A DNA stretch of 64,000 bases from Proteiniborus sp. MB09-C3 (GCF_030263895.1 NZ_CP127161.1:1426001-1490000), one strand, 5' to 3'. Counted from the first letter of the stretch, positions 8,400-18,031 are shown. The notes: generated by a model from the sequence alone, not told the origin. Translations and numbers: made by a program.

Positions 8400-9590
8400 A
8401 TGAATAAGAATAAAAAATACAGCTTTGAAACAATGTCAATACATTCTGGCAGTGAAGGGAAAAATGCAAATAACGCATTGAATCCTCCTATTTATCAAAC
8501 ATCTACCTTTGTATTTGATAATATTGATCATGTTGAAAAGGTTATGTCCTTTGAAAGCGATGACTATGTATACACTAGGGGAAATAACCCTACACTAAGA
8601 CTTTTTGAAAATAGGATGGCTGCTTTAGAAGAAGGAAGTGGTGCAGTTGCCTTTGCTTCTGGTATGGCCGCCATAAGCTCAGTTCTATTTTCATTCCTTA
8701 AGCCAGGTGACAATATAATAGTAAATAAAACCTTATACGGTTCTAGCTACAATGTAGTTACTCATGTCCTTCCCCAATATAATGTTAACTATAGAATAAT
8801 TGATTTAAGCGATATAGATGAACTGTCAGAGTTAATTGATGAGAACACTAAGGTTATTTACTTTGAAACACCTTCAAATCCAAATTTAACCATAATAGAT
8901 ATCAAGAAGGTTTCTAACATAGCGAAAAAGAAAAATATAAAGGTAATAGTAGATAATACTTTTGCCACACCATACTTCCAAAGGCCATTAACCTTAGGAG
9001 CAGATGTAGTAGTGCATAGTGCTACTAAATATATCTGCGGACATGGAGATGTTGTAGGAGGTGTCGCAGTAGCTAAGGATAAGGATTATATACAGTATTT
9101 AAAATTTGACTATATGTGCGAATTTGGTGGAGTAATGAGTCCATTTAATGCTTGGCTTTTGCTTAGAGGTCTTAAAACTCTTAGTGTAAGAATGAGGGAG
9201 CATGAGAAAAATGCATTAGAGGTAGCAAGGTTTCTGAAAAACCACCCAAAAGTGAAAGAAGTCATGTACCCTGGACTTGAAGACTTCAAGGGCTACGAAA
9301 TAGCCAAGGAACAGATGAGTGGTTTTGGGGCTATGATAAGCTTTGAAATAGATGGTGATTTAGAAGATGCTAAGAAGGTTGTAAACTCAGTAAAACTAGC
9401 ACAGCTTGCTGTAAGCCTTGGAGATTGTGAAACCCTAATAGAGCTTCCGGCAGCAATGACACATAGAGGATACCCAAAAGAGGAATTAGCTAAATTTGAA
9501 TTAACAGAAAGTATGATAAGAATATCAGTAGGACTAGAAAATGTTAAAGATATAATAGAAGATCTGAACGATGCACTATCTGTAATCTAG
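8400..9590 (+). CDS. Methionine gamma-lyase-like PLP enzyme (Cys/Met metabolism family)
   Basis: A 396-aa fold-type I enzyme of the cystathionine gamma-synthase family. The PLP lysine is K210 in HSATKYICGH; Y58/R60 in YTRGNNPT supply the phosphate site of the neighbouring subunit, and Y113 lies in TLYGSSY. Classical methionine gamma-lyases carry Cys just after the YG of this segment (YGCT); here it is Ser, so lyase versus sulfhydrylase or cystathionine lyase activity cannot be settled. Position after mtaD-mtnP suggests methionine-sulfur turnover. About 54 bases separate it from mtnP. It is the last gene before a 640-base gap. Confidence 0.78.
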   Translation: MNKNKKYSFETMSIHSGSEGKNANNALNPPIYQTSTFVFDNIDHVEKVMSFESDDYVYTRGNNPTLRLFENRMAALEEGSGAVAFASGMAAISSVLFSFLKPGDNIIVNKTLYGSSYNVVTHVLPQYNVNYRIIDLSDIDELSELIDENTKVIYFETPSNPNLTIIDIKKVSNIAKKKNIKVIVDNTFATPYFQRPLTLGADVVVHSATKYICGHGDVVGGVAVAKDKDYIQYLKFDYMCEFGGVMSPFNAWLLLRGLKTLSVRMREHEKNALEVARFLKNHPKVKEVMYPGLEDFKGYEIAKEQMSGFGAMISFEIDGDLEDAKKVVNSVKLAQLAVSLGDCETLIELPAAMTHRGYPKEELAKFELTESMIRISVGLENVKDIIEDLNDALSVI

Positions 9591-9778
9591 ATAAAATAAA
9601 TTAATCTGTTACTCTAATAATAGCAATTACTATGCTACGATGCTTAGAGCCTGTGAGCCTGCTTTAGGTGCTTTTCTAATAAACTCTTTAAGCCTCGACC
9701 AAATGCAATTCTATATCATCTAGCATATCGAATTAAATTGTAAGGATGTTAATCTTAACATATACTTAATTGACAATA

Positions 9779-9856
9779 GGTATAGTTTCGTTTTTGTGAT
9801 AATCATTTTATGTAATTAAAGATTATCCTTAAAGCGAAACTATGCCTTGTTTTTTT
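9779..9856 (+). terminator. Two-tier hairpin with T run, about 190 bases after the PLP enzyme gene
   Basis: The outer stem is GGTATAGTTTCG (9779-9790) with CGAAACTATGCC (9835-9846). The inner stem is GATAATC (9798-9804) with GATTATC (9821-9827). TTGTTTTTTT follows. It closes the mtaD transcript or belongs to a separate short RNA; TTGACA at 9769 is a lone -35-like element. Bases 9591-9778 hold no ORF or motif that I recognise apart from a small inverted repeat at 9747-9762. Confidence 0.65.
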
Positions 9857-9937
9857 GCCGATATTAAAAAAATAAGCTTTAATAATCAATAAGCCAAACA
9901 AAGCAAGCAAAAAGTAAATAAAACCAATTTTTAATTA

Positions 9938-9965
9938 TTGATTTTATTTTTGTAAGTGCTATAAT
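9938..9965 (+). promoter_or_regulatory. Sigma-A promoter of the nucleoside-importer operon
   Basis: TTGATT (9938-9943), a 16-base spacer and a perfect TATAAT (9960-9965). It predicts a long 5' leader of roughly 260 bases before the BmpA gene. Confidence 0.6.
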
Positions 9966-10233
9966 CAATATAATGTGTATATGAGAATACATATATAATT
10001 AGCTAATTATCAACATCTTAGTAGCCTAAACAAATTATATTGTTTTGTTTACTTAATTTTGCTTTTATTTTGTTTTTCTTTGGTTTTTTATTTTAAGAAA
10101 ACGCTTTTTGTTTTCTTAAAGTTATTTAATAAAATGCAAGTCATATAGGGGGCTGATACTTGGACTAAAAACTAAGCTATCAAACTAATAAACTATTCTA
10201 AAAACGTGAAACTGAAAATAGGAGGAATTTTAA
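9966..10233 (+). other. Long untranslated leader of the importer operon
   Basis: No ORF. It contains a 16-bp palindrome (9995-10010), a very T/A-rich stretch, and a hairpin of TTTAAGAAAAC (10092-10102) with GTTTTCTTAAA (10110-10120). AGGGGGCTGATACTTGG and CTAAAAACTAAG follow at about 10146-10175. It does not match the purine or preQ1 riboswitch consensus as far as I can align it. DeoR control or attenuation is possible but unproven. Confidence 0.4.
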
Positions 10234-11322
10234 ATGTCTAAAAAAGTAATTTCGCTTGTATTAATAGGGCTGTTAATGCTCTCTTTGCTTGTAGGATGTA
10301 ATACAAAGCCTGTTGAGTTTGAAGAAAATAATGAATCAAATAATGTAGCTGGAGAAAATGATAAAAAGGTTAAAATAGGTCTTGTTGTTGGGACAGGTGG
10401 ATTAGGAGATCAAAACTTTAATGATATTGCATATTCTGGACTTAAGAAAGCAGAAGCAGAGTTTGGAATAACACTTGATTATGTTGAACCACAATCAATC
10501 TCAGATTTTGAAACATTAATTACTCAATTTGCTGAAGATGGAAGCTATGACTTAATAACTATAGTAACTAATCAAGCAAGTACTGCTTTAGAAAAGGTTG
10601 CTGTACAATTCCCAGAACAAAAGTTTTCAATAGTAGATGCTCAAGTAGATGCACCTAACGTAAAATCAATATTAAAAGACTTTACACAAATGACATTTTT
10701 AAATGGTGTTCTTGCTGGACTGATGACAACTGATACAAGTATAGAGAAAATAAATGAAGAGAAGGTTGTAGGAATTATAACAGGAACAGATATTCCAAAT
10801 ATGCGTGCTGCTATAACTGGATTTACTGCTGGTGCTAAATATGCTAATCCAGAAGTAGAAGTTTTAACTGGAACAGTAGGCTCTTTTGGAGATCCTGCAA
10901 GAGGTAAAGAATTGGCAAAATCCATGTATGGCAGAAAAGCAGATATGATACTTCAATTTGCAGGTGGTTCTGGACTAGGAGTAATAAATGAAGCAGAAGA
11001 AGTAGATTTATATGCCTTTGGAGGAGCTTCAAATCAAAATGCTATAGCTCCTAAAAATGTGCCTGCTTCTTCTACAGAAAATCTTGCAAACCGTATGTAT
11101 ACTGAAGTTAAGCTAATCGTAGAAAATAATTGGAATCCAGGCCCAGAAGTTGGTGGCTTAAAAGAAGGTGCAGTAGATCTAGAGTATGAGGGAAGTGAAG
11201 TGGAGGTACCTCAAAGCATTAAGGATGAAGTAGAAAAAATTCGTCAACTAGTTATAGATGGAGAGCTAGAGCTTCCAAAGTCAGTTGAAGAAATAGATAA
11301 TTGGTTAAAAGAAGTAAAATAA
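10234..11322 (+). CDS. BmpA/Med-family nucleoside-binding lipoprotein
   Basis: A 362-aa substrate-binding lipoprotein of an ABC importer. The signal ends in the lipobox LLVGC, followed by an Asn/Glu-rich linker and a periplasmic-binding-protein-like domain beginning KVKIGLVVGTGGLGDQNFND. Family members (PnrA of Treponema, BmpA, NupN) bind purine nucleosides. AGGAGG precedes ATG. It heads an operon with the ATPase and two permeases, and the surrounding salvage enzymes suggest ligands such as adenosine, inosine, MTA or 5'-deoxyadenosine; the exact ligand is not visible. Confidence 0.9.
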   Translation: MSKKVISLVLIGLLMLSLLVGCNTKPVEFEENNESNNVAGENDKKVKIGLVVGTGGLGDQNFNDIAYSGLKKAEAEFGITLDYVEPQSISDFETLITQFAEDGSYDLITIVTNQASTALEKVAVQFPEQKFSIVDAQVDAPNVKSILKDFTQMTFLNGVLAGLMTTDTSIEKINEEKVVGIITGTDIPNMRAAITGFTAGAKYANPEVEVLTGTVGSFGDPARGKELAKSMYGRKADMILQFAGGSGLGVINEAEEVDLYAFGGASNQNAIAPKNVPASSTENLANRMYTEVKLIVENNWNPGPEVGGLKEGAVDLEYEGSEVEVPQSIKDEVEKIRQLVIDGELELPKSVEEIDNWLKEVK

Positions 11323-11364
11323 TCACTTTCATAGTTATTAATTCATTTAGTGAGGAGTGGCTAC

Positions 11365-12900
11365 ATGAAGGTTGTAGAGATGAGTAATATAACAAAAGAG
11401 TATCCACTAGTAAAAGCTTTAGATAAAGCAGATTTAATTATTGAGAATGGAGAGATACATGCTTTATTAGGAGAAAATGGAGCAGGTAAATCTACCCTAA
11501 TGAAGGTTCTTTACGGAATGGTAAAGCCTAATGAAGGCACCATAACCATTAAAGGTGAAAAAGTGGACATTCCTAGCCCTTTAAAGGCTATTGAGCTTGG
11601 CATAGGAATGGTTCATCAGCATTTTATGCTTGCACCTGTTTTAACAGTACTTGAAAATATCATAGCTGGAGCAGAGCCTAAAAAAGGCTCATTAATAGAT
11701 TATGTTAAGGCTAAAAAAGACATAGAGGAAATGGCACAAAAATTTGGCTTTAATGTTGATGTAAATAAACGTGTTGAAGAATTATCTGTTGGTGAAAAGC
11801 AAAGGGTAGAAATTTTAAAAGTACTGTATAGAGGGGCAGAAATTCTCATATTAGATGAACCAACTGCTGTTTTGACTCCAATTGAAGTAAATGAATTGTT
11901 TGTTGTGTTGAGAAACCTTAAAGCACAAGGAAAAAGCATTATAATAATTACTCATAAGCTTCATGAGGTTTTAGAAATTTCTGACAAGATAACTGTAATG
12001 AGAGATGGAAAAGTAGTTGGCCATACTTCTCCGAAAGAGGTAGACTCTTTTCAACTAGCTAATATGATGGTGGGAAGAGATGTTCAGATTGGCAAGAGAA
12101 GACCAGCTAAGAATATTGGTGATGTGCTATTTGAAGTATCTGACTTAACTATTAAGGATAAGGACAGTACCATATTAGATAACATCTGCTTTAAAATACA
12201 CAGAGGAGAAATATTAGGAGTTGCTGGCGTTGAAGGAAATGGTCAAACAGAGCTTATTGAGGCAATAACTGGAATAAGAAATCCTAATTCTATGAATTTG
12301 AAAGTGGATAATAAAAAGGTTGAAGGAAGTGTTTCTGATTTTATCGCCAGTGGAATTGGTCATATTCCCGAAGACCGTTTGGAAAGTGCTGTTATCATGG
12401 ATATGACAATAGCAGAAAATTGTATATTAGGTTATCATCGACAACTACCCTTTAGCAAAAAAGGAATACTAAACCGTAGCCAGATTAAAAAATATGGAAA
12501 TGATGCCATTAGGAGCTTTAATATTAAAGCTCCTAATGAAGAAACCTATATAAAAGCACTTTCAGGTGGAAACCAGCAAAAAGTAGTTGTGTCTAGGGTA
12601 TTCAAGCAAGAGCCAAAGGTAGTTATTTCTGCTCAGCCTACTAGAGGGGTTGACGTAGGAGCCATGGAATATATACATGAGAAAATGATAGAGTTTCGCG
12701 ATGAAGGCAACGCGGTACTATTAATATCTGCAGATTTGCAAGAAGTTAAGACCTTAAGTGATAGGATTATAATAATGTACAAGGGAAAAGTTGTAGCAGA
12801 AGGAAAAACAGAAGCATTTTCTGATACAGACCTTGGTATTTTAATGACTGGTGGAGAATTAAATAAAAAGGCAGGTGAAAATTTTGAATACAGCAAGTGA
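11365..12900 (+). CDS. Nucleoside ABC importer, tandem ATPase (NupO-like)
   Basis: A 511-aa protein with two ATPase halves, as in sugar and nucleoside importers of the RbsA/NupO/YufO type. The first half is complete: GENGAGKST, LSVGEKQ, LILDEPTAVL. In the second half Walker A is degenerate (GVEGNGQTE), the signature is LSGGNQQKV, and Walker B is followed by Gln-Pro-Thr in place of Glu-Pro-Thr, as is usual for this family. The start is ATG 11365 with GAGGAG upstream; GTG 11350 in frame lies in the ribosome-site region. Stop overlaps the first permease gene. Confidence 0.9.
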   Translation: MKVVEMSNITKEYPLVKALDKADLIIENGEIHALLGENGAGKSTLMKVLYGMVKPNEGTITIKGEKVDIPSPLKAIELGIGMVHQHFMLAPVLTVLENIIAGAEPKKGSLIDYVKAKKDIEEMAQKFGFNVDVNKRVEELSVGEKQRVEILKVLYRGAEILILDEPTAVLTPIEVNELFVVLRNLKAQGKSIIIITHKLHEVLEISDKITVMRDGKVVGHTSPKEVDSFQLANMMVGRDVQIGKRRPAKNIGDVLFEVSDLTIKDKDSTILDNICFKIHRGEILGVAGVEGNGQTELIEAITGIRNPNSMNLKVDNKKVEGSVSDFIASGIGHIPEDRLESAVIMDMTIAENCILGYHRQLPFSKKGILNRSQIKKYGNDAIRSFNIKAPNEETYIKALSGGNQQKVVVSRVFKQEPKVVISAQPTRGVDVGAMEYIHEKMIEFRDEGNAVLLISADLQEVKTLSDRIIIMYKGKVVAEGKTEAFSDTDLGILMTGGELNKKAGENFEYSK

Positions 12901-13954
12901 AAGATTTAATGCGGCTTTTCGGCTTGTATTTTCACTTTTTTTAGCTTTAGTAATAGGAGGATTATTATTTCTAATAGCTGGATATTCTCCATTAAGTGCA
13001 TATGCAGCTATATTTAAAGGTGCCATTGGAAGCCCTGGAGCTGTAATGACTGCATTAAGTCAGGCAACTCCCATAATATTTACTGGACTTGCTTTCATGG
13101 TGGCACATAAATCTGGAGTTCTAAACATAGGAGCTGAAGGACAGCTTTATGCAGGTGCTATGGCGGCGGCAATAGCTGGAGCTTATATTAAGGGATTACC
13201 CCTGTGGATTCACCTTGTTATTTCACTTTTGGCTGCCATAATAGCAGGGGGAGTATGGGGAGCAATAATAGGAATATTAAAGGTTCGCTTTGGTTCTCAA
13301 GAAGTTATTACGTCTATAATGATGAATTCCATAATGATTAATTTCACTAGCTATTTAGCCAACTTTCCCCTTAAAGATGAGGGTTCCATAGGACAGACTA
13401 TTCGAATTCAACAGACTTCCATCCTTCCCGTTTTGAGCTCTAAGCATCAATTAACAATAGCAATATTTCTTGCTGTAATAGCAACTGTCATTATGCACTA
13501 TGTATTCAAACAAACTGTCCTTGGATATGAGATGGAGGCAGTGGGGAAAAAATCTAGAAGTGCTAAAACAGCTGGTATAAATACAGGAAAAATAAGCATT
13601 ATATCAATGTTTTTAAGTGGAGCAATAGCAGGTTTGGCTGGTGCAAGTGTTGTTTTAGGAGTTAGCCATAGATTTATAGATGGATTTTCATCAGGGTATG
13701 GGTTTGACGGTATTGCAGTAGCTGCATTAGCAGGAGGAAATATTTTAAGCTTATTGATATCTGGTTTCTTTTTTGGTGCATTGAAGGCTGGTGCTATGAC
13801 TGTCAACAGAGTTGCAAAAATACCTTTTGATTTTGTTATTGTGATACAAGCATTAGTTATTATATTTATTGCAGCACCTAAGATTACAGAAAATGTAATG
13901 TCTAGATTTAGAAAAAATAGTACCAGGAGGAAAAAGACATGGGAAGCTTCATAA
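12884..13954 (+). CDS. Nucleoside ABC importer permease 1 (NupP-like)
   Basis: A hydrophobic protein of about 356 aa with 8-10 membrane helices, family BPD_transp_2 (YufP/NupP, the larger of the two permeases), with the conserved GAEGQLYAGA region. TTG 12884 has AGGTG six bases upstream; GTG 12875 in frame would overlap that site and is the alternative start. It overlaps the ATPase gene by 17 bases and the next permease by 16, indicating translational coupling. It forms the membrane channel with the next protein. Confidence 0.88.
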   Translation: MNTASERFNAAFRLVFSLFLALVIGGLLFLIAGYSPLSAYAAIFKGAIGSPGAVMTALSQATPIIFTGLAFMVAHKSGVLNIGAEGQLYAGAMAAAIAGAYIKGLPLWIHLVISLLAAIIAGGVWGAIIGILKVRFGSQEVITSIMMNSIMINFTSYLANFPLKDEGSIGQTIRIQQTSILPVLSSKHQLTIAIFLAVIATVIMHYVFKQTVLGYEMEAVGKKSRSAKTAGINTGKISIISMFLSGAIAGLAGASVVLGVSHRFIDGFSSGYGFDGIAVAALAGGNILSLLISGFFFGALKAGAMTVNRVAKIPFDFVIVIQALVIIFIAAPKITENVMSRFRKNSTRRKKTWEAS

Positions 13955-14829
13955 GTGTATTAGAAATGCTGCTGCTAGCTACCTTTAGAATGAGTATTCC
14001 ATTAACTTTAGTGGCACTGGGAGGTATTTTTTCTGCTAGAGCTGGAATTGTAGCGTTAGGATTAGAAGGAATAATGTTAGGAGGAGCCTTTGGTGCAGCA
14101 TATGGAACTTATTTGACGAGTAATCCATATTTAGGGCTTTTATCAGGTATATTAGTAGGTATATTTTTCGCTATGATACATGGAGTGTTGTGTATTAAAT
14201 ACAAGATAGATCAGGTAATAAGCAGTATAGGGCTTAATCTTTTATCACAAGGGCTTACTACACTTTTACTGCAAATCATTTGGGGCAATAGGGGTAAATC
14301 TGTTATGTTACCTAGAATAAAATCTATAGCGTTACCTATTTTTGGCGACATTTCTCCACTATTTATAATTACAATAGTCTTTGTTATTTTAAGCTGGGTT
14401 GTAATATACAACACTAAATATGGCCTCCATCTAAGAATGGTAGGTGAACATCCAGAAGCAGCATTGTCAGTTGGTATAAAGGTAGGAAGGGTGAAATATA
14501 TTGCTATGCTTGTAACTGGATTTCTTGGAGGATTAGGAGGAGCCTATTTATCTATAGACCATCTTAACATGTTTGTTAGGAATATGACTGCTGGTAGAGG
14601 ATTTATAGCATTAGCCATTGATATATTAGGTAGATACAATCCCATAGGAGTATTTTTTGGAAGCATACTATTTGGATTTACTGATGCATTACAGATGATA
14701 CTTCAAAATGACAAAATACCAGGGCAAATAGTGCAGACTATTCCATATATAGTAACTTTATTTGTAATAGTGTTTGCTGTTAAATATGTAAAGGCACCTG
14801 CAGCTATGGGAAAAAATATTGAAGAATAA
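13939..14829 (+). CDS. Nucleoside ABC importer permease 2 (NupQ-like)
   Basis: A 296-aa polytopic protein of the same family as the preceding gene's product and its expected partner (YufQ/NupQ). It has the GLEGIMLGGAFGAAYG motif and about eight membrane segments. ATG is preceded by CCAGGAGG inside the end of the previous gene. It is followed 19 bases later by PNP, so uptake and phosphorolysis are co-expressed. Confidence 0.88.
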   Translation: MGSFISVLEMLLLATFRMSIPLTLVALGGIFSARAGIVALGLEGIMLGGAFGAAYGTYLTSNPYLGLLSGILVGIFFAMIHGVLCIKYKIDQVISSIGLNLLSQGLTTLLLQIIWGNRGKSVMLPRIKSIALPIFGDISPLFIITIVFVILSWVVIYNTKYGLHLRMVGEHPEAALSVGIKVGRVKYIAMLVTGFLGGLGGAYLSIDHLNMFVRNMTAGRGFIALAIDILGRYNPIGVFFGSILFGFTDALQMILQNDKIPGQIVQTIPYIVTLFVIVFAVKYVKAPAAMGKNIEE

Positions 14830-14848
14830 TTATTGAGGAGGGTCATAC

Positions 14849-15664
14849 ATGTTGTTAGAAAAGGTAATAGAATCTGTAGAGTATATTGAGAGTAAGACTA
14901 ATTTAGAGCCTAAGATAGGTATTATATTGGGTACAGGATTAGGAGAGTTTGTAGACAAGATTGAAAATCAAATTATTATACCATATGAGGATATACCTAA
15001 TTTTCCGGTATCTACAGCTCCAGGTCATAAAGGCAGATTAGTTATAGGTGAATGTAAAGGAAAAGCAGTTTTCTGTATGCAAGGCAGATTTCACTATTAT
15101 GAGGGATATTCTATGCAGGATGTAACTTATCCTATTCGTGTCATGCAAAAATTGGGGATTGAAAAAATCATAATTACAAATGCCTGTGGAGGCCTTGACC
15201 CTAACTTGACTCCCGGGGATTTATTGGTTATTGACAATCATATAAATTTCATGGGTGATAATCCTCTAATAGGGCCAAATCTAGAGGAGTTTGGGCCTAG
15301 ATTTGTAGATATGAGTAAGCCATATGCTCCAGAACTGATTCGGCTTGCTCATGAGGCCGCTAAGAAAACTGATATCTCACTTAAGCAAGGAGTATATGTG
15401 AGCTATTCTGGACCAAGCTTTGAAACTGCTGCTGAAATTAAGTTGTTTCACTCTTTTGGAGGAAGTGTAGTTGGTATGTCTACAGTTCCAGAAGTAATAG
15501 TAGCTAATCACGGTGGCATGAAGGTATTAGCTATTTCTTGCATAACAAATTTAGGTACTGGTATATTAGAGCAACCCTTAAGTGCTGAAGAGGTTTTTGA
15601 AACAGCAAACAAAGTTGGAGCCAAATTTAGGAGATTAATTGAGAATATAGTGGATATTATATAA
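14849..15664 (+). CDS. Purine nucleoside phosphorylase, trimeric type I
   Basis: 271 aa; catalyses nucleoside plus phosphate to purine base plus (deoxy)ribose-1-phosphate. Visible features are GIILGTGLGEF, the phosphate-binding APGHKGRLV, GRFHYYEGYSM, NACGGLDP, and MSTVPEVIVANHGG followed by TNLGTG, whose Asn selects 6-oxopurines. It corresponds to PupG/PunA-type enzymes. Located between the importer and the DeoR regulator in one operon; it would process imported inosine and guanosine and, together with mtaD and mtnP, the nucleosides derived from SAM. Confidence 0.9.
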   Translation: MLLEKVIESVEYIESKTNLEPKIGIILGTGLGEFVDKIENQIIIPYEDIPNFPVSTAPGHKGRLVIGECKGKAVFCMQGRFHYYEGYSMQDVTYPIRVMQKLGIEKIIITNACGGLDPNLTPGDLLVIDNHINFMGDNPLIGPNLEEFGPRFVDMSKPYAPELIRLAHEAAKKTDISLKQGVYVSYSGPSFETAAEIKLFHSFGGSVVGMSTVPEVIVANHGGMKVLAISCITNLGTGILEQPLSAEEVFETANKVGAKFRRLIENIVDII

Positions 15665-15737
15665 GAAAAAGGATTATTAGCTAGTTAAGTAGAATTTAAT
15701 ATTTTATATGAAACTATGAGTGCCAGGGGGTGAGCTT

Positions 15738-16505
15738 ATTTTAGCACATGATAGAAGAGAAGCTATTTTAAAACAGCTGGCTGAAGACAAAAGCGTTTTA
15801 GTGAGAGAACTAAGCCAAAAACTTAATGTTACACCGGAAACTATAAGGAAGGACCTTACAATTTTAGAGGGTGAAGGTAAGCTAATAAAAACCCATGGAG
15901 GGGCCTTTACTAGAGAAGGAGTAAAAAACGATTTAGACATAAGAATAAGAGAAACTATATATCTAGAAGCTAAAGAAAAAATCGGCAAAAAATGTAGCGA
16001 TTTAATTAATGATGGAGATACAGTAATACTAGATGCCAGTACTACATCACTACAAATTGCAAAGAATATTATCAATAAAAGTAAAGTTACTGTTCTAACT
16101 AATTCTCTTAAAGTAGCAGATGAATTGTCTAATTATTCTAATATTAAGCTGGTCTTACTAGGAGGATTACTAGATCATAGCTCTTTGTCTTTTGTTGGGA
16201 ATGATGCAGAGAAAATGCTGGAAAAATACTTTGTAGACAAGGCTTTCGTATCGTGTAGAGGTATCTCTATGGAAAATGGGATAACTGATTCAAATGAGTT
16301 TCAAGCAATAATTAGAAGGCTTATGTTTAAGAAAGGACAAAAGACATATCTCATTATTGACAAGACTAAATTTGATGTAATTGCTTTTTCTTTAATTGGA
16401 GATTTTAGTATAACAGATGCAGTTGTAGCTGAAGAGTTTTTAAATGAACAATGGGTGGATTTTTTTAAAGCTAACAATATTGAGATGATAAAAGCTGATG
16501 ACTAA
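15738..16505 (+). CDS. DeoR-family transcriptional regulator, probable AUU start
   Basis: About 255 aa: N-terminal winged helix-turn-helix (RREAILKQLAEDKSV, VTPETIRKDL) and a C-terminal DeoR sugar-phosphate sensor domain (GDTVILDASTTSLQIAK, LTNSLKVA). The only ordinary start codon is GTG 15720, but the strong ribosome site AGGGGGTGA lies at 15725-15733, inside that reading. The codon correctly spaced from it is ATT 15738, giving MLAHDRREAI, the usual beginning of the family. It probably senses a ribose-phosphate derivative and controls this operon. The family call is firm; the start is an inference. Confidence 0.85.
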   Translation: MLAHDRREAILKQLAEDKSVLVRELSQKLNVTPETIRKDLTILEGEGKLIKTHGGAFTREGVKNDLDIRIRETIYLEAKEKIGKKCSDLINDGDTVILDASTTSLQIAKNIINKSKVTVLTNSLKVADELSNYSNIKLVLLGGLLDHSSLSFVGNDAEKMLEKYFVDKAFVSCRGISMENGITDSNEFQAIIRRLMFKKGQKTYLIIDKTKFDVIAFSLIGDFSITDAVVAEEFLNEQWVDFFKANNIEMIKADD

Positions 16506-16523
16506 ATTCTAAGGAGGCGCAAA

Positions 16524-17561
16524 ATGATAGATACGATAAAATTTGAAAACGGAAAGATACACATTATAGATCAAACTAAATTACCTTCAATTCTTGAGGT
16601 TCTGGAAATAGACGATGTCAAAGATTGCTGGGATGCTATTAAACAACTAAAGGTTAGAGGAGCACCAGCTATAGGAATTGCAGCTGCATATGGTGTTGTC
16701 TTAGGAATTAGAGATGTAGATGAAACAAGCTTTGATAGCTTTTATGCAGAGTTCAAAAAGACTTCAGACTATCTAGCAAGCTCCAGACCTACTGCTGTTA
16801 ATCTTTTTTGGGCATTAGAAAGAATGGATAGAGTAGCATTAGAGAACAAGCATCTGCCTGTAAAGAAAATAAAAGAAATATTAGAAAAAGAAGCTTTATT
16901 GATTCAAAAAGAAGATGAAGAAACCTGCAGGAAGATTGGGGAAAACGGACTAGAGGTTTTAAAGGATGGCATGACAGTACTTACACACTGTAATGCAGGA
17001 AGATTAGCAACGGCTAAATACGGTACAGCCTTAGCACCAATATATGTTGCTCAAGAAAAAGGTATTAATATAAAGGTATTTGCTGATGAGACAAGACCCT
17101 TATTACAAGGTGCTAGATTGACAGCCTTTGAGCTGCAAGAGGCTGGAGCTGATGTTACACTTATTACAGACAATATGGCAGCTATGGTGATGAGCAAGGG
17201 TTGGATAGATGCTGTTATTGTAGGCTGTGATAGAGTAGCCGCTAATGGAGATACTGCTAACAAAATAGGAACTTATGGAGTAGCATTATTAGCTAAAGCG
17301 CACAACATACCATTTTATATTGCTGGTCCACTATCTACTATTGATATGAATACTCCTACTGGTAAAGAAATACCTATAGAAGAAAGAGATGCTAGTGAAA
17401 TAATTAATGGCTTTGGCAAACAAACAGGCCCAACAGGAGTTAAAGTTTTCAACCCTGCATTTGACGTTACTCCAAATGAATTGATTACAGGAATTATCAC
17501 TGAAAAAGGCATTGCTAGACCACCTTATGATGTTAGCTTAAAAGAATTATTTGATAAATAG
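16524..17561 (+). CDS. mtnA: Methylthioribose-1-phosphate isomerase
   Basis: 345 aa; isomerises 5-methylthioribose-1-phosphate (or 5-deoxyribose-1-phosphate) to the ribulose-1-phosphate. The conserved [14 protein letters not shown] motif, catalytic Cys156 in [10 protein letters not shown] and Asp236 in [11 protein letters not shown] are all present. AAGGAGG precedes ATG. The substrate would come from the MtnP-type reaction, and the product could be cleaved by the class II aldolase encoded three genes downstream. mtnBCD-type genes for the full methionine salvage pathway are absent here. Confidence 0.93.
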   Translation: MIDTIKFENGKIHIIDQTKLPSILEVLEIDDVKDCWDAIKQLKVRGAPAIGIAAAYGVVLGIRDVDETSFDSFYAEFKKTSDYLASSRPTAVNLFWALERMDRVALENKHLPVKKIKEILEKEALLIQKEDEETCRKIGENGLEVLKDGMTVLTHCNAGRLATAKYGTALAPIYVAQEKGINIKVFADETRPLLQGARLTAFELQEAGADVTLITDNMAAMVMSKGWIDAVIVGCDRVAANGDTANKIGTYGVALLAKAHNIPFYIAGPLSTIDMNTPTGKEIPIEERDASEIINGFGKQTGPTGVKVFNPAFDVTPNELITGIITEKGIARPPYDVSLKELFDK

Positions 17562-17572
17562 GAAGAATTTAA

Positions 17573-18031
17573 ATGACTAATTATAATGCAGATTATTATA
17601 TTGAAAAGCTAGGATTACAGCCTCATTATGAAGGCGGATGGTATAAATTCATTTGGAAAACTGATAAAGAGATACCTAAATCAATTTTAGGAAATGCCTA
17701 TTCTGGAGATAGGCCCAGTGCTACTGTTATTTTCTATTTATTAAAAGCAGGAGAGACTTCTGCTTGGCATAAGCTTCGATCTGCTGAAATCTGGTTTTGG
17801 CATGCAGGAGGATCTCTCAAGATGATTTTAGGAGGCAGTGGCAAATTACCAAATAAAGAAAAAGAAATAATTTTAGGGAACAAAATAGATAAGGGCCAGC
17901 AGTTCCAGGCAATAGTGCCTGCTGATGTCTGGCAAACATCGACTCCTTGCGTTGGAGAAGATTTTGTTTTAGTGTCATGTGTAGTAAGTCCAGGATTTCA
18001 TGTTGATGAATTTTTGTTTCCCGAGAAATAA
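17573..18031 (+). CDS. Cupin_5 (DUF985) family protein
   Basis: A 152-aa single-domain beta-barrel protein. The core motif AGETSAWHKLRSAEIWFWHAG and the end PGFHVDEF are typical of the DUF985/Cupin_5 family, whose function is not established to my knowledge. His and Glu residues in the core could bind a metal or a sugar phosphate. It lies 11 bases after mtnA, so it is very probably co-translated. A role on a (deoxy)ribulose-phosphate in the same route is possible but inferred from position only. Confidence 0.8.
   Translation: MTNYNADYYIEKLGLQPHYEGGWYKFIWKTDKEIPKSILGNAYSGDRPSATVIFYLLKAGETSAWHKLRSAEIWFWHAGGSLKMILGGSGKLPNKEKEIILGNKIDKGQQFQAIVPADVWQTSTPCVGEDFVLVSCVVSPGFHVDEFLFPEK

Noticed and set aside
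10140-10185. CTAAAAACTAAG near a short stem, resembling a preQ1-I riboswitch tail, or a purine riboswitch ahead of the nucleoside importer
   Set aside because: The P1 stem and 12-13 base loop of preQ1-I are not formed, and the purine aptamer core (J1/2, J2/3 and kissing loops) is absent. No queuosine genes follow.
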